A stretch of DNA of 64,000 bases from Streptomyces sp. JHA26 (GTDB taxonomy: Bacteria; Actinomycetota; Actinomycetes; Streptomycetales; Streptomycetaceae), in the NCBI RefSeq assembly GCF_002005565.1, contig NZ_BDJC01000017.1, positions 50,176 to 114,175 of the forward strand, in the 5' to 3' direction. The translations under genes were made by a program, and so were the position numbers. Shown here in pieces: positions 26,940 to 36,396 of the stretch (positions within the stretch are counted from its first letter, which is position 1; the number at the start of each line of letters is the position of its first letter). The notes beneath the pieces are model-generated. The model was not told the origin of the DNA. It worked only from the letters and a program-made list of their open reading frames with translations, and did not search any database.

Positions 26940-27590
26940 ATGCCTCTCATTCCCGAGGAGCCTCAGATTCACGAGAAGGCCCAGGGTCCCCGCGCCACTC
27001 CGGCCAGCGGCCGCACCGCGCCGACCCCCCGCCCCGTACCCGGCCCCCGCCCCGTACCCGGCCCCCGTCCCGCGGCTCCGCCGCGCCCCGGTCGTCCCGG
27101 CCCCCTGCGGCCGACGCCGCCGGCGCAGCGCACCTCGCGCGACGCGGCCCCGGCCAAGCCCGGACCCTCGGGTCCGGCAACTCCCGCCGCCACCCCGGCC
27201 GGCCCGCAGATCCAGCTGATCCCCGCTTCTCCTGAGGGCGCGCTCGACGCGGCCGAGGAAGCCGTGGACCTGCTGCTGGACTCGGGCCGCACTCCGGGTG
27301 ACGTACTGGTGGTCACCACCGGCGAACCGCATCCGTGGGCCGCCCACGAACTGTCCTTCGGCGACGCCGCCTACTGGGCGCAGCACGACGCGGGCGACGA
27401 CGTCTTCTACGCGGACGCCGCCGTCGTCGAGCGTGCCGCGGCGCGCCCCGTGGTCGTCGTCGCGCTCAACGGAGGTCCCGAATCCGCTGTCGTCACAGCC
27501 CTTTCGGCGGCGCGTTCCCGGGCGGGCGCCCTGCTGATCGTCTGCGGTGATCCGCAGCGGATCAACCCGGTGCTGGACGCGAGCGCCTGA
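26940..27590 (+). CDS. Proline-rich protein with a C-terminal domain resembling SF1 helicase C-termini
   Basis: 216 residues from ATG 26940; ATG 26919 (MFDKNQL) is an alternative, and neither has a ribosome binding site. Residues 10-90 are Pro/Arg/Ala-rich and include a tandem PVPGPRP repeat. The rest (ALDAAEEAVDLLLD onward) reads GDVLVVTTGEPHPW, YWAQHDAGDDVFYADA, RPVVVVALNGG and ALLIVCGDP. This resembles, from memory, the last RecA-like domain of UvrD/NERD-type helicases, which carry VLTTGxRHP, DDVFYG and RPVVVLAVN; but no Walker A domain is present. It may be a stand-alone, non-ATPase derivative. The AT-rich patch at 26918-26935 may be its promoter. Function unknown. Confidence 0.65.
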   Translation: MPLIPEEPQIHEKAQGPRATPASGRTAPTPRPVPGPRPVPGPRPAAPPRPGRPGPLRPTPPAQRTSRDAAPAKPGPSGPATPAATPAGPQIQLIPASPEGALDAAEEAVDLLLDSGRTPGDVLVVTTGEPHPWAAHELSFGDAAYWAQHDAGDDVFYADAAVVERAAARPVVVVALNGGPESAVVTALSAARSRAGALLIVCGDPQRINPVLDASA

Positions 27591-27868
27591 GCCGTTCGCG
27601 TCACAGGCTCCGGACTCCGGTGGCTTGGCGCGGCACCGGCGACCGTCGCGTCGGCGCGCTCTCGGTGACGGCGCCGGCCTGTCCCGCCGGCCGACGTCGG
27701 CCGGGACGCACCGCCGTTCGCGCGGGGTGCGGGCCGGGTGCCCCCGTGGTGCGGCAGGCCGGTGCGCCGTCCGGGACGGCGGGGGAGTGCGGGCGGTGCC
27801 GGGTGTCCGGTCGGCCTCGGCGTCCGGGGCTCGGGTGCGCGGAAGCGGCACACCGGGGCCCCCGTCGC
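27591..27868. other. Convergent intergenic gap, nothing recognised
   Basis: 278 bp between convergent genes. GC-rich, with open frames in several phases but none showing a plausible start or protein pattern. I see no clear hairpin terminator. Confidence 0.4.
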
Positions 27869-28483
27869 TCAGCGGGCCGCCGCGCGGCGCAGTACGTCCG
27901 AGGCGACACCACCGGTACGCGGCGGCGGCAGCGGTGCCTCCGACGTGGCGAACGGCTCCGGCGCCGACACCGCGTTGGGCCGACGGCCGCCGCGGCCCTC
28001 GCCGAGGACCTGCCATCCGTCACGGGTCAGCGTGACGTACGCCCCGCAGCGCAGTCCGTGCAGCGTGCAGGCGTCACGCAGTCCCCACATCCACGCGCCG
28101 TCCTCCTCCGTCCAGCGCGCGTCGCCCTCACGGCAGTAGAGCAGTACGGCGGTGCGCACCGGAGTGCGGCGCCGCAGGTCGTGCGGGATGACCCGGCGGA
28201 GCTGGGCGAGCAGCGCGTTGCGGAACATCCATCCGTCCGCCGGCGCACGGCGGACGGTGAACGACGCGCTCGCGCACAGCCGTTCGTCCGGGTCGAGCAC
28301 GGCCACGATCGCGGTCGCCGGCTCGGGACGGTGCCGTGAGTGCAGTCCGCTGACGACCTCCCGCGGATTGCGCAGCAGTGGAATTCCGGCCGAGGCCCAC
28401 TCCGCGGGTTCGAGCAGGCGGGTGGCGGAGGTGGTGGACGGCGACAAAGATGCCGCCGAGGACGAGGCGAATCCGAAGGTCAC
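27869..28483 (-). CDS. Conserved actinobacterial hypothetical protein
   Basis: 204 residues from GTG 28483, which follows AAGGGAGGAAC, a strong Shine-Dalgarno; longer in-frame starts lack one. The N-terminus is Ser/Thr-rich (about 25 residues). The core reads LLEPAEWASAGIPLLRNPREVVSGLHSRHRP, IVAVLDPDERLCASASF, HDLRRRTPVRTAVLLYC and WMWGLRDACTLHGLRCGAYVTLTRDGW. The alternation of strands with a conserved His/Arg-rich turn suggests a compact alpha/beta fold, loosely JAB/RadC-like, but I cannot assign a family. The C-terminal 45 residues are low complexity. It lies downstream of recQ on the same strand with a 283-bp gap. Confidence 0.7.
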   Translation of the reverse strand: MTFGFASSSAASLSPSTTSATRLLEPAEWASAGIPLLRNPREVVSGLHSRHRPEPATAIVAVLDPDERLCASASFTVRRAPADGWMFRNALLAQLRRVIPHDLRRRTPVRTAVLLYCREGDARWTEEDGAWMWGLRDACTLHGLRCGAYVTLTRDGWQVLGEGRGGRRPNAVSAPEPFATSEAPLPPPRTGGVASDVLRRAAAR

Positions 28484-28766
28484 GTTCCTCCCTTCGGCTA
28501 CGCGCCCACACTGCGGGCGGGGTCGGATTCGGGGGAGCGCGCACCGCAGTGAAGCCCTGCCGGGACACGGACGAGCCGTGCGGGGAGCGGACTTCAATTC
28601 TTCCTGTCGAACTGGGATGCGGCAACGAGCAATTGGGACCGTCGACCGTTATCGGATGATGCGCGTCCTATATCCCTACCCACAGGGATGCCGGGCGACG
28701 CATGGGGCGCACCGCCCCGGGGGACGTCGGGTGGTCCGGCCCGGTCGTGCGCGCACCGGCGGGCGG
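28484..28766. other. Gap between recQ and the hypothetical gene
   Basis: 283 bp. It probably contains the promoter of the leftward hypothetical gene; an AT-richer patch lies at 28668-28676 (CTATATCCC on the plus strand). A CCGATAA on the minus strand (28654-28648) resembles a sigma-WhiG -10, but no matching -35 was found. Confidence 0.35.
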
Positions 28767-30941
28767 TCAGCCCTGCACGGCCAGGACCAGTGGCAACACC
28801 CCCGGGGCGCCCGCGCGACGGAGCAGCCGGGCGGCGACCGCGAGGGTCCAGCCGGTCTCCGTGTAGTCGTCCACGAGGAGAACCGGACCCTCCTGACCGC
28901 TGAGCGCGCCGGCAAGGGCGGGCGGCACCGTGAGCGTCCCGTCGAGCGCCTTGAGGCGCTGTGCGCTGTTGCTGCGGGACACCGGCTGCGCTTCCCCCGT
29001 GTACTCGATCGAACCGAGCAGCGGCAGCCGGCCCACCTCGGCGATGCGCGCACCGAGCGAGTGGATCAGCCGAGGGTGCGAACGCGAGGCGACCGTCACC
29101 ACGCCGACGGGTCGCGGTGGGGCGCCGGCCGCGCCGGAGGCCCAGCCGGCCGGCCCTTTGGCCCAGTCGGCCAGCACCGTCACGACGGCCTTCGCGACAT
29201 CGTCCGGCACCGGACCGTCGGGAGCGTGCGCCGCCAGCATCGGGCGCAGCCGGTTGCCCCAGCCGATGTCGGAAAGACGCCCCAACGCGCGCCCCGTCGC
29301 CGCCTGCTCGTCGGCGGGGATGCGCCCCTTCAGCCCGACGCCGATCGCCGGGAGGCCGGTCGGCCACATGCGGCGCGGCTCCACCTCGACGCCGGGCCGG
29401 CCCAGATCGGCCCGCGCGGCGTCCAGGGCGGCGGGGGAGGTGTCCGCCGTGAAGCGCGGGCCGGCGCAGTTGTCGCAGTGGCCGCAGGGCTTGGCGCCCT
29501 CGTCGTCCAGCTGGCGCTGCAGGAACTCCATCCGGCAGTCCGTCGTCGACGCGTAGTCGCGCATCGCCTGCTGTTCGGCCCTGCGCTGCCGCGCGACCCA
29601 GTCGTAGCGCTCGGCGTCGTACGTCCACGGCCGGCCGGTCGCGATCCAGCCGCCCTTGACCCGTTTCACCGCGCCGTCGACGTCGAGGACCTTGAGCATG
29701 GTCTCCAGACGGGAGCGGCGCAGTTCCACCAGAGGCTCCAGGGCCGGCAGCGACAGGGGCCGCTCGGCGCGCGCGAGGACGTCGAGGGTGCGGCGCACCA
29801 GGTCCTCGGACGGGAAGGCCAGCGAGGCGAAGTACTCCCAGATCGCCTCGTCCTCCTGGCCCGGCAGCAGGAGCACCTCGGCGTGATCGACACCGCGTCC
29901 GGCGCGACCCACCTGCTGGTAGTACGCGATGGGGGAGGACGGCGAGCCGAGGTGCACCACGAAACCGAGGTCCGGTTTGTCGAAGCCCATGCCCAGCGCC
30001 GAGGTGGCGACCAGGGCCTTGACCCGGTTGGCGAGCAGGTCGTCCTCGGCCTGCTGCCGGTCGGCGTTCTCGGTCTTCCCCGTGTAGGAGGCGACGGTGT
30101 GGCCGCGCCGGCGGAGGAAGGCGGTGACCTCTTCGGCGGCGGCCACCGTGAGGGTGTAGACGATCCCGGAGCCGGGCAGCTCGTGGAGGTGGTCGGCGAG
30201 CCAGGCCATCCGGTGCGCGGCGTCGGACAGCCGCAGCACGTTCAGGCTGAGGCTCTCCCGGTCCAGCGGTCCGCGCAGCACCAACGCGTCCGACGTGCCC
30301 CCGGTGCCCAGCTGCTCCGCGACGTCGGCGGTCACGCGCGCGTTGGCGGTGGCGGTCGTCGCGAGGACCGGCACACCGGGCGCGAGATCGGTGAGCATCG
30401 TGCGCAGCCGCCGGTAGTCCGGGCGGAAGTCGTGGCCCCAGTCGGAGATGCAGTGCGCCTCGTCCACCACGAGCAGTCCGGTGGCGGCGGCGAGCTCGGG
30501 CAGCACCTGGTCGCGGAAGTCGGGGTTGTTGAGCCGCTCGGGGCTCACCAGCAGGACGTCCACCTCGCCCGCGGCGATCTCGTCCCGGACGGCGCCCCAC
30601 TCCTCGGTGTTGGAGGAGTTGATGGTCCGGGCCCGGATGCCGGCCCGGGCCGCGGCCTCGACCTGGTTGCGCATCAGGGCGAGCAGGGGGGAGACGATCA
30701 CGGTGGGACCGCTGCCCCGGTCCCGCAGCAGCGCGGTGGCCACGAAGTAGACCGCGGACTTGCCCCATCCCGTGCGCTGGACGACCAGGGCCCGGCGCCG
30801 GTCCGCGACCAGTGCCTCGATCGCCAGCCACTGGTCCTCCCGCAGGCGGGCGGCGCCGGAGGGGTCCCCGACGAGGCGGGCGAGGACCGTGTCGGCCGCT
30901 GTCCGGAGGTCCGCGTTGTTCGTGTGCTCCATGCGTTCCAT
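28767..30941 (-). CDS. recQ: RecQ-family DNA helicase fused to a phosphoribosyltransferase-like domain
   Basis: 724 residues from ATG 30941 (ATG 30932 equally possible; neither has a good ribosome binding site). N-terminal helicase: Walker [18 protein letters not shown] box [26 protein letters not shown], and motif [11 protein letters not shown]. The zinc region has CRMEF and CGHCDNC. The last 200 residues are not HRDC but end with [14 protein letters not shown], a textbook PRPP-loop as in ComFC-type phosphoribosyltransferases, preceded by [12 protein letters not shown]. RecQ unwinds 3' to 5' at recombination intermediates; the fused domain may bind PRPP or a nucleotide-like ligand. Divergent from the DUF4192 gene, 133 bp away. 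Confidence 0.92.
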   Translation of the reverse strand: MERMEHTNNADLRTAADTVLARLVGDPSGAARLREDQWLAIEALVADRRRALVVQRTGWGKSAVYFVATALLRDRGSGPTVIVSPLLALMRNQVEAAARAGIRARTINSSNTEEWGAVRDEIAAGEVDVLLVSPERLNNPDFRDQVLPELAAATGLLVVDEAHCISDWGHDFRPDYRRLRTMLTDLAPGVPVLATTATANARVTADVAEQLGTGGTSDALVLRGPLDRESLSLNVLRLSDAAHRMAWLADHLHELPGSGIVYTLTVAAAEEVTAFLRRRGHTVASYTGKTENADRQQAEDDLLANRVKALVATSALGMGFDKPDLGFVVHLGSPSSPIAYYQQVGRAGRGVDHAEVLLLPGQEDEAIWEYFASLAFPSEDLVRRTLDVLARAERPLSLPALEPLVELRRSRLETMLKVLDVDGAVKRVKGGWIATGRPWTYDAERYDWVARQRRAEQQAMRDYASTTDCRMEFLQRQLDDEGAKPCGHCDNCAGPRFTADTSPAALDAARADLGRPGVEVEPRRMWPTGLPAIGVGLKGRIPADEQAATGRALGRLSDIGWGNRLRPMLAAHAPDGPVPDDVAKAVVTVLADWAKGPAGWASGAAGAPPRPVGVVTVASRSHPRLIHSLGARIAEVGRLPLLGSIEYTGEAQPVSRSNSAQRLKALDGTLTVPPALAGALSGQEGPVLLVDDYTETGWTLAVAARLLRRAGAPGVLPLVLAVQG

Positions 30942-31074
30942 ACAACAGGACGGGACTGACAGCCGGCGCGACGGGCGGGAGGGACGGGGAGGACGGCGGG
31001 CTGAAATGACGTGTCCCTGGTCGAGGTTATCCACAGGCAAAACGGAATGTCGTAGTCCGCGAGATCGTCGGGTC

Positions 31075-32622
31075 ATGACGAACCACAGCGAAACGACCGG
31101 ACCCGCGGAGAACGGCGGCATCACCGGACCCACCCGACCGGAACGGACGGCGCGGACCTCGTACGACAGCCCTGCCGGCGAGCCCCAGGTGACCCTGCGC
31201 ACCCCGGCCGAACTGGCGGACGCCCTGCCCTACCTCCTCGGGTACCGCCCCGAGGACAGCATCGTCCTGGTCGCCCTGCGCGACAGGGACGGACGGGGCC
31301 GGTTCGGCGGCCGGGCCCGCCTCGGCATCCCCGCGAACGAGGAGGACTGGACGAGCGCGGCCGGGCAGCTGGTCCACGGCCTGGTGACCGGCAGCGAGCG
31401 CCGCGGCGCCCGGCCCGAGCAGATGGTCGCCTACCTCTGCCAGGAACCGTCCCGGGGCGAATCCGGCCGGCAGGTGATGGAGCGCCTGCGGCCACTGGCC
31501 CAGAAGCTGCGCGTCGAGTGCGGCGCCCTCGACGTACCGGTGGTCGAGGCACTGTGCATCTCGGACGGGCGCTTCTGGTCGTACTGCTGCGACGACGAGT
31601 CCTGTTGCCCGACCGAGGGCGTTCCCATGGGACTGGCGGGCACGTCCGTGCTGGCCGCGGCGGCCACCTATGCCGGGATCCAGGTGCGCGGCTCGCTGCG
31701 CGAGCTGCGGGCCAGGCTGCTCCCGTGGGAGGACTCCGCGGCACGCGAACAGGAGGCCGCCCTGGACTCCGCCGGCATGACGATCGTCTCCCGGCTTCTC
31801 GACGACGCCCGGTGCGCGGGCGTGGCCGAAGAGACGCTCGCCCTGGCCGAGCGGGTCATGCGCCGCCTGGCCGCCGCCCCGCCGGTCTCCGGCGTGTCCG
31901 CGGAGGACCTGCGGGACGACCGCCTGCTCGGACACGACGAGGCCGCGGCGTTGATCCTCGGCCTCCAGGACCGTACGACCCGCGACCGCGCGGCCGCGTG
32001 GATGGAGGGCGACGAGGCGGGCCCCGCGCTGCGCCTGTGGCGAGCACTGGCCCGCCGCTGCGTCGGACCGTACGGCGAACACGCCGCCGCGCCCCTCACC
32101 CTCGCCGGATGGGTCGCCTGGTCCACCGGTGACGAACTGGAGGCCCGAGAAGCCCTGGCCATGGCACTCGGCGCGGACCCCGACTACCTCTTCGCCAGGC
32201 TCCTGCACCAGGCGTGCAACGAGGGCCTCGACCCCGAGTCGGTCCGGCGCTGCCTGCGCGCCGAACGCGCCGGCGGCGAACCGGCCGGAACCGGCGGGCC
32301 GGACGACGAGGAGCGAGCCGACGGGCCGACGCGTCGCGCGACGGCCGAAGCCCCGGCGGCACCGGAGACGCGCCCGGCCCGTCGCCGCCGGACGCGTTCG
32401 GGCGCCGCGGCCGACGCCGCCGTCCGCCGCCGGGTGAGGACGCAGGGCCGTGCGCCGGGGACGGACGCGGTACGTCCCCGGAATCCGGCGGGCGGCGCCC
32501 GCCCCGGTGGGACGCGACCGAGCCGTACGCGCCCCCGGGTCTCGGACGGGGAGGTCGCGGGCGGACGGGGGACCTGCCCGGCGGACACGGGTGCGGGGGA
32601 GCCCGGAACCGGGGGTGAGTAG
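31075..32622 (+). CDS. DUF4192 protein with a basic low-complexity tail
   Basis: 515 residues from ATG 31075. The core begins [32 protein letters not shown], the hallmark of DUF4192, an actinobacterial family of unknown function. It continues through [18 protein letters not shown], a cysteine cluster also typical, to a helical domain with [25 protein letters not shown] (about residues 345-390). The last 130 residues are Arg/Ala/Pro/Gly-rich ([14 protein letters not shown]) and probably disordered; their basic character could aid nucleic-acid binding. It is divergent from recQ. No biochemical role is known to me. Confidence 0.85.
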   Translation: MTNHSETTGPAENGGITGPTRPERTARTSYDSPAGEPQVTLRTPAELADALPYLLGYRPEDSIVLVALRDRDGRGRFGGRARLGIPANEEDWTSAAGQLVHGLVTGSERRGARPEQMVAYLCQEPSRGESGRQVMERLRPLAQKLRVECGALDVPVVEALCISDGRFWSYCCDDESCCPTEGVPMGLAGTSVLAAAATYAGIQVRGSLRELRARLLPWEDSAAREQEAALDSAGMTIVSRLLDDARCAGVAEETLALAERVMRRLAAAPPVSGVSAEDLRDDRLLGHDEAAALILGLQDRTTRDRAAAWMEGDEAGPALRLWRALARRCVGPYGEHAAAPLTLAGWVAWSTGDELEAREALAMALGADPDYLFARLLHQACNEGLDPESVRRCLRAERAGGEPAGTGGPDDEERADGPTRRATAEAPAAPETRPARRRRTRSGAAADAAVRRRVRTQGRAPGTDAVRPRNPAGGARPGGTRPSRTRPRVSDGEVAGGRGTCPADTGAGEPGTGGE

Positions 32623-32916
32623 ACCGCGGGACCGAACGGCGACCGTCGCCGCCGGGACGCAGGCGGCCGGCGACCCGGTGCGGCGGGCGTCCGTCCCGGC
32701 GCCGGGCCCTGGGCCCTGGAGGGGCGGCCGGCCTGGTCCGCCCGGCCCTGCTCGAAGAGGCGCCCGACGGACCGTGGCCGACGGCTTGACCTGGCACGAC
32801 GCGATCCGTATGGATCGGGCCGCGGACGGGGGGCGGACGCCGCACCGGAGTGGACGGCCACCGCAGCGGTCGGCGAAGGGAGTGTTTATCGTCAGGCAGA
32901 CGACTATGATCGCCGC
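32623..32916. other. Intergenic region before the Nudix regulator gene
   Basis: 294 bp, GC-rich. The only structured part is the promoter-proximal inverted repeat and -10 listed separately at 32889-32910. Confidence 0.5.
32889..32910 (+). promoter_or_regulatory. Putative NrtR autoregulatory operator over a leaderless promoter
   Basis: TCGTC-AGGCA-GACGA (32889-32903) is an inverted repeat that overlaps by up to one turn the -10 TATGAT (32905-32910). That hexamer ends 6 nt before ATG 32917. A repressor bound here would block the promoter. Confidence 0.5.
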
Positions 32917-33675
32917 ATGCCCTACGACCCGTCAGCCTTTCCGCCCTTCGCCGTCACCGTGGACCTGGTCGTGCTGACCGTGCGCCGTCACTCCCTGTGC
33001 GCGCTGGCGGTGCGCCGGGGCGAGCCGCCGTTCCAAGGGCGCTGGGCCCTGCCCGGCGGCTTCGTGCGGGCCGACGAGGACCTGGCGCAGGCGGCGGCAC
33101 GGGAGCTGGCCGAGGAGACGGGACTGCGCGTCCACGACCCCGCCGCCCCCGCCCAGGACAACGGCGCCCACCTGGAGCAGTTGGCGACGTACGGCGACCC
33201 GAAGCGCGACCCCCGGATGCGCGTGGTCAGTGTCGCGCATCTCGCGCTCGCCCCCGACCTGCCCGCACCCCGGGCGGGCGGCGACGCCGGCGACGCGCGC
33301 TGGGCACCGGTCGAGGAGCTGCTGGAGCAGGGCGGCTGCGGCCATGACGGCGAGCCCGTGGCGCCCCTCGCCTTCGACCACGCCCAGATCCTGGCGGACG
33401 GGGTGGAACGGGCCCGCTCCAAGATCGAGTACTCGTCACTGGCCACCGCGTTCTGCCCGCCAGAGTTCACCGTCGGCGAGCTGCGCCGTGTCTACGAGGC
33501 GGTGTGGAGCGTGGCCCTCGACCCGCGCAACTTCCACCGCAAGGTGACGGGCACCCCGGGCTTCCTCGTGCCCACCGGCGGTACGACCACCCGCCAGGGC
33601 GGCCGCCCGGCCCAGCTCTTCCGAGCCGGTGGCGCGACCCTTCTCAACCCCCCGATGCTGCGCCCCGAGGTGTGA
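32917..33675 (+). CDS. Nudix-domain transcriptional regulator, NrtR-like
   Basis: 252 residues. The Nudix fold has its box in PGGFVRADEDLAQAAARELAEETGL, matching GX5EX7REUXEEXG with all acidic ligands, so it might hydrolyse a nucleotide. The C-terminal 90 residues (CPPEFTVGELRRVYEAVW, NFHRKVTGTPGF) form the winged-helix domain of NrtR, a regulator that senses ADP-ribose and controls NAD metabolism in many bacteria. No nad gene lies in this window, so targets are unknown. The inverted repeat over its own promoter suggests autoregulation. Alternative: a plain Nudix hydrolase, less likely given the C-terminal domain. Confidence 0.88.
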   Translation: MPYDPSAFPPFAVTVDLVVLTVRRHSLCALAVRRGEPPFQGRWALPGGFVRADEDLAQAAARELAEETGLRVHDPAAPAQDNGAHLEQLATYGDPKRDPRMRVVSVAHLALAPDLPAPRAGGDAGDARWAPVEELLEQGGCGHDGEPVAPLAFDHAQILADGVERARSKIEYSSLATAFCPPEFTVGELRRVYEAVWSVALDPRNFHRKVTGTPGFLVPTGGTTTRQGGRPAQLFRAGGATLLNPPMLRPEV

Positions 33676-33784
33676 CGCCGGGACTCGGGACGGGCCCCGG
33701 AGCGGACGGCGGACGGCGGACCGGCACGATCGACCCTTATGTACGAAAATGCGCGCGGTGACCGAAAAAAAGGACATTGCGCGC

Positions 33785-33790
33785 TATCTT
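33785..33790 (+). promoter_or_regulatory. -10 hexamer before the ABC transporter gene
   Basis: TATCTT ends 7 nt before GTG 33798, in an AT-rich patch (33763-33790), consistent with a leaderless message. Confidence 0.45.
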
Positions 33791-33797
33791 GCTGCGA

Positions 33798-36233
33798 GTG
33801 ATCCAGGCCTTCGGATTGACCAGCAACCCCCGCAAGGAGCAACCCCCCGCCGTCGACGACGTCTCCTTCGAGGCGCGCGCGGGCCGCGTCACCGCACTGC
33901 TCGGAGCCCAGGGCGCGGGCAAGACGACGGTGCTCAGACTCATGCTCGAACTCCAACACGGCCGCGGCATCACCTACTTCAGAGGCCGCCCCCTGCACCG
34001 CATCGCCCACCCCTCGCGCGAAGTCGGTGTGCTGCTGGGCGACGTTCCGGGGCATCCGTCCCGCACCGTCCGCGGCCATCTGCGGATGCTGTGCGCGGCT
34101 GCCGGCGTTCCCGCCCGGCGTGGTGACGAAGTCCTGGAGTCGGTGGGCCTCGTGAGCCTGCGCGACGAACGCCTCGGCACCCTGGCGCGCGGTATGGACC
34201 GGCGCCTCGGCCTGGCCTGCGCGCTGCTGGCCGATCCGCACACCCTGGTGCTCGACGATCCGGCCGGCGCGCTCTCCGCCCGCGAGGCCCGCTGGCTGCA
34301 CGACGCCCTGCGCGCCCACGCGGCGCAGGGCGGCACCGTCCTGTTCAGCACCTCCGACCCCAAGGAGGCGGCGCGCGCCGCCGACCACGTCGTCACGCTG
34401 GAGCAGGGCAGGGTCGTCGCCGACCAGGAGGCCGCGGACTTCTCCCGGACCCGTCTGCGCCCCCGCGTCGCCGTGCGCAGTCCGCACGCGGCCCGTCTCG
34501 CCGCCCTCCTGGTCAAGGAGGCCCGCACGGGCCGCCGTTCCGTCGAGGTCGTGCAGGAGAGCGGCAACCGCCTCGCCGTGTACGGCAGTACGTGCGCCGA
34601 CATCGGCGAGACCGCCTTCCGCCACGGCATCCTTGTGCACCAACTGGCCGACGAGGTGGGTGACATGGGACCGGGAGCGGGCACGTCGCCCGCGGGAGAG
34701 GCACGTCCGGTCCGGTGGCACCGGGCCATCGAGGGCGCCCCGTCCCCGGGCCCCCGCCGGGCGACCGGAGCGGGCCCTTCGGCCGCGGGCACCGACGCCC
34801 CGGCCGCCGGCACGGCTCCCTCGGCCGCCGGCACGGGCCCCCGGGCCACCGGCACAGATCCCGGGACCACCCGCGTCGATCCGTCGGTCACCGGGACGGA
34901 CCCCTCGGTCGCCGCCGCCCCCTCGATCCCGGACGCCTGCCTCTCGACCTCTGACAACCGCTCCTCGACCTCAGGCACCCGCCCCTCGGCCCCGGACAAC
35001 CGCTCCTCGACCTCAGGCACCCGCCCCTCGGCCCCGGACACCCGCCCCTCGCCCGCCGACCTGCGGCACGTGTCCGCCGACGCGCCAAGGACGGCCGGCC
35101 CTTACCGGATCCCCAGCCCCGCCGGCGCTCCCCGGGCCGCCGCACCCAGGTCCGCCGCCACCGAACCGCCCCTCCGCGCAGGCGAGCCCGAGCCGGCCTC
35201 GGACGAGGCGCCGCCCCCAGGCGTTCAAGCGGGCCCTTCGACTCCCGAGGCGTCCGTGCCGGACGACGCCCCCCGGGCCGGGAGCGACGCCGAACCGGAG
35301 GCCGAGGAGACCACCCCGGCGCCGGACGCCTCCCGCACCGCGCCCGTACGCACGGCTCCCGCCTCCCGGGGGGCACCGCCTCCGCGTACCGCGCTCACCC
35401 CCGTCGCAGCGGCTGCCGGCCGCCCCCTGTCCCCCCTCCCGCCCCCTCTCTCCGTCCGCTCCGCCCCGAGCCCTCTCCGCCCGCTCAGGTACGAGCTGCG
35501 CCGTGCGACCGGCGTCGGCACCGGGTTCTTCATCGGGGGAGTCGTCCTGCTCGTGTCCGCCGTCATCGCCGTGGTCCTCGCCCGCGTCGGACACACCCCG
35601 CAGCCACGCCTGCTGGCCGCATGGCCGCGGGAACTGCCGCTGCCGCCCACCGCGCTCGGCGCGGGACTGCTCGGTGCGCTGGCTTTCGGCGACGAGTTCC
35701 GTCACCCCGCCCTGGCGGCGGACCGTGGCACCGTGCCCCGCCGACTGGGGCTGCTGGCCGCCAAACTCGTCGTCTCCGCGGCCACCGCGATCGGGCTGGC
35801 CGTCCTCACGGTGGGCTGCGACGCCGAGATGCTCCACCTGTTCTACGGCCCTGAGCTCTCGCGGGTTCCCGCCGACTGGCCCGCGCTGGGCGCCGGTTGG
35901 CTCGGGCTCTGTGTCGGATGCGCCTGGTCCGGTGTGCTGGCCGCGGGGATCTTCCGGTCCACGACGGCCGGGCTCGCCGCGGTGGTCGCCGTTCCCGTCC
36001 TCGTCGTCCCTCTCGTACAAAGGGTCTGGCAGGGTCCGTCCGTGCGGACCGCCGTCGGCTTTCCGATGAGGCTGCGCGAGGTGCTCCTGACGCAGTGGCC
36101 CTTCGGCGGACAGCGTTACCTCGGCGAGGTCCTGCGGGTGCTCGCCCAACCCGTGGGCAGCGCACTGACGTTGTCGCTGACCGTTCTGCTCTGCGCATAT
36201 CTGCTCATGACCCTGCGCGGCAGGGCCCGGTGA
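33798..36233 (+). CDS. ABC transporter with ATPase and membrane domains joined by a long disordered linker
   Basis: 811 residues from GTG 33798 (VIQAFGLTSNPRK). ATPase domain, residues 1-215: Walker A GAQGAGKTT, signature LARGMDRRLG (degenerate from LSGGQ) and Walker B LVLDDPAG. From about 300 to 560 the protein is Pro/Ser/Thr/Ala-rich with repeats such as RSSTSGTRPSAPD. The C-terminal 250 residues hold five or six hydrophobic segments (GTGFFIGGVVLLVSAVIAVV, AGLAAVVAVPVLVVPLV, LTLSLTVLLCAYLLM), like ABC-2 permeases. The ATPase-to-permease order in one chain is unusual for ABC-2 exporters. It lies directly upstream of whiH; whether it acts in development is unknown. Confidence 0.85.
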   Translation: MIQAFGLTSNPRKEQPPAVDDVSFEARAGRVTALLGAQGAGKTTVLRLMLELQHGRGITYFRGRPLHRIAHPSREVGVLLGDVPGHPSRTVRGHLRMLCAAAGVPARRGDEVLESVGLVSLRDERLGTLARGMDRRLGLACALLADPHTLVLDDPAGALSAREARWLHDALRAHAAQGGTVLFSTSDPKEAARAADHVVTLEQGRVVADQEAADFSRTRLRPRVAVRSPHAARLAALLVKEARTGRRSVEVVQESGNRLAVYGSTCADIGETAFRHGILVHQLADEVGDMGPGAGTSPAGEARPVRWHRAIEGAPSPGPRRATGAGPSAAGTDAPAAGTAPSAAGTGPRATGTDPGTTRVDPSVTGTDPSVAAAPSIPDACLSTSDNRSSTSGTRPSAPDNRSSTSGTRPSAPDTRPSPADLRHVSADAPRTAGPYRIPSPAGAPRAAAPRSAATEPPLRAGEPEPASDEAPPPGVQAGPSTPEASVPDDAPRAGSDAEPEAEETTPAPDASRTAPVRTAPASRGAPPPRTALTPVAAAAGRPLSPLPPPLSVRSAPSPLRPLRYELRRATGVGTGFFIGGVVLLVSAVIAVVLARVGHTPQPRLLAAWPRELPLPPTALGAGLLGALAFGDEFRHPALAADRGTVPRRLGLLAAKLVVSAATAIGLAVLTVGCDAEMLHLFYGPELSRVPADWPALGAGWLGLCVGCAWSGVLAAGIFRSTTAGLAAVVAVPVLVVPLVQRVWQGPSVRTAVGFPMRLREVLLTQWPFGGQRYLGEVLRVLAQPVGSALTLSLTVLLCAYLLMTLRGRAR
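34956..35039 (+). repeat. 42-bp tandem repeat, two copies, in the ABC transporter linker
   Basis: Copies at 34956-34997 and 34998-35039, essentially identical, each coding 14 residues within the Ser/Pro/Arg linker. The reading frame is kept, so copy number can change without breaking the gene. Confidence 0.85.
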
Positions 36234-36296
36234 CAACCGCACGTTCTCTTCCGGTTCGACCGTGTGCGCAACTCCCCCGGGGAAAGCCCATTTCTT

Positions 36297-36304
36297 TCCG
36301 ATAA
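36297..36304 (+). promoter_or_regulatory. Possible sigma-WhiG -10 element of whiH
   Basis: TCCGATAA closely matches the sigma-WhiG/FliA-type -10 GCCGATAA, and whiH is a known WhiG-dependent gene in S. coelicolor. The expected TAAA at -35 is not at standard spacing (nearest is GAAA, 11 nt upstream), so the call is tentative. Confidence 0.4.
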
Positions 36305-36396
36305 GGCGTCAATTGCGACGGCGTGAGCGATCACCCTTTCGTGTGCTTTTCACCAAAGCCCTCAAGGGAGTTGGGGACGCGGCCGACAAAGGATGC

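Noticed and set aside
28648..28655. Second sigma-WhiG-like -10 (CCGATAA on the minus strand) before the hypothetical gene
   Set aside because: No TAAA-type -35 at the right spacing and 165 bp from the start codon.
31028..31037. TATCCACAGG resembling a DnaA box between recQ and the DUF4192 gene
   Set aside because: A single imperfect copy; origins have clusters, and no oriC genes are nearby.
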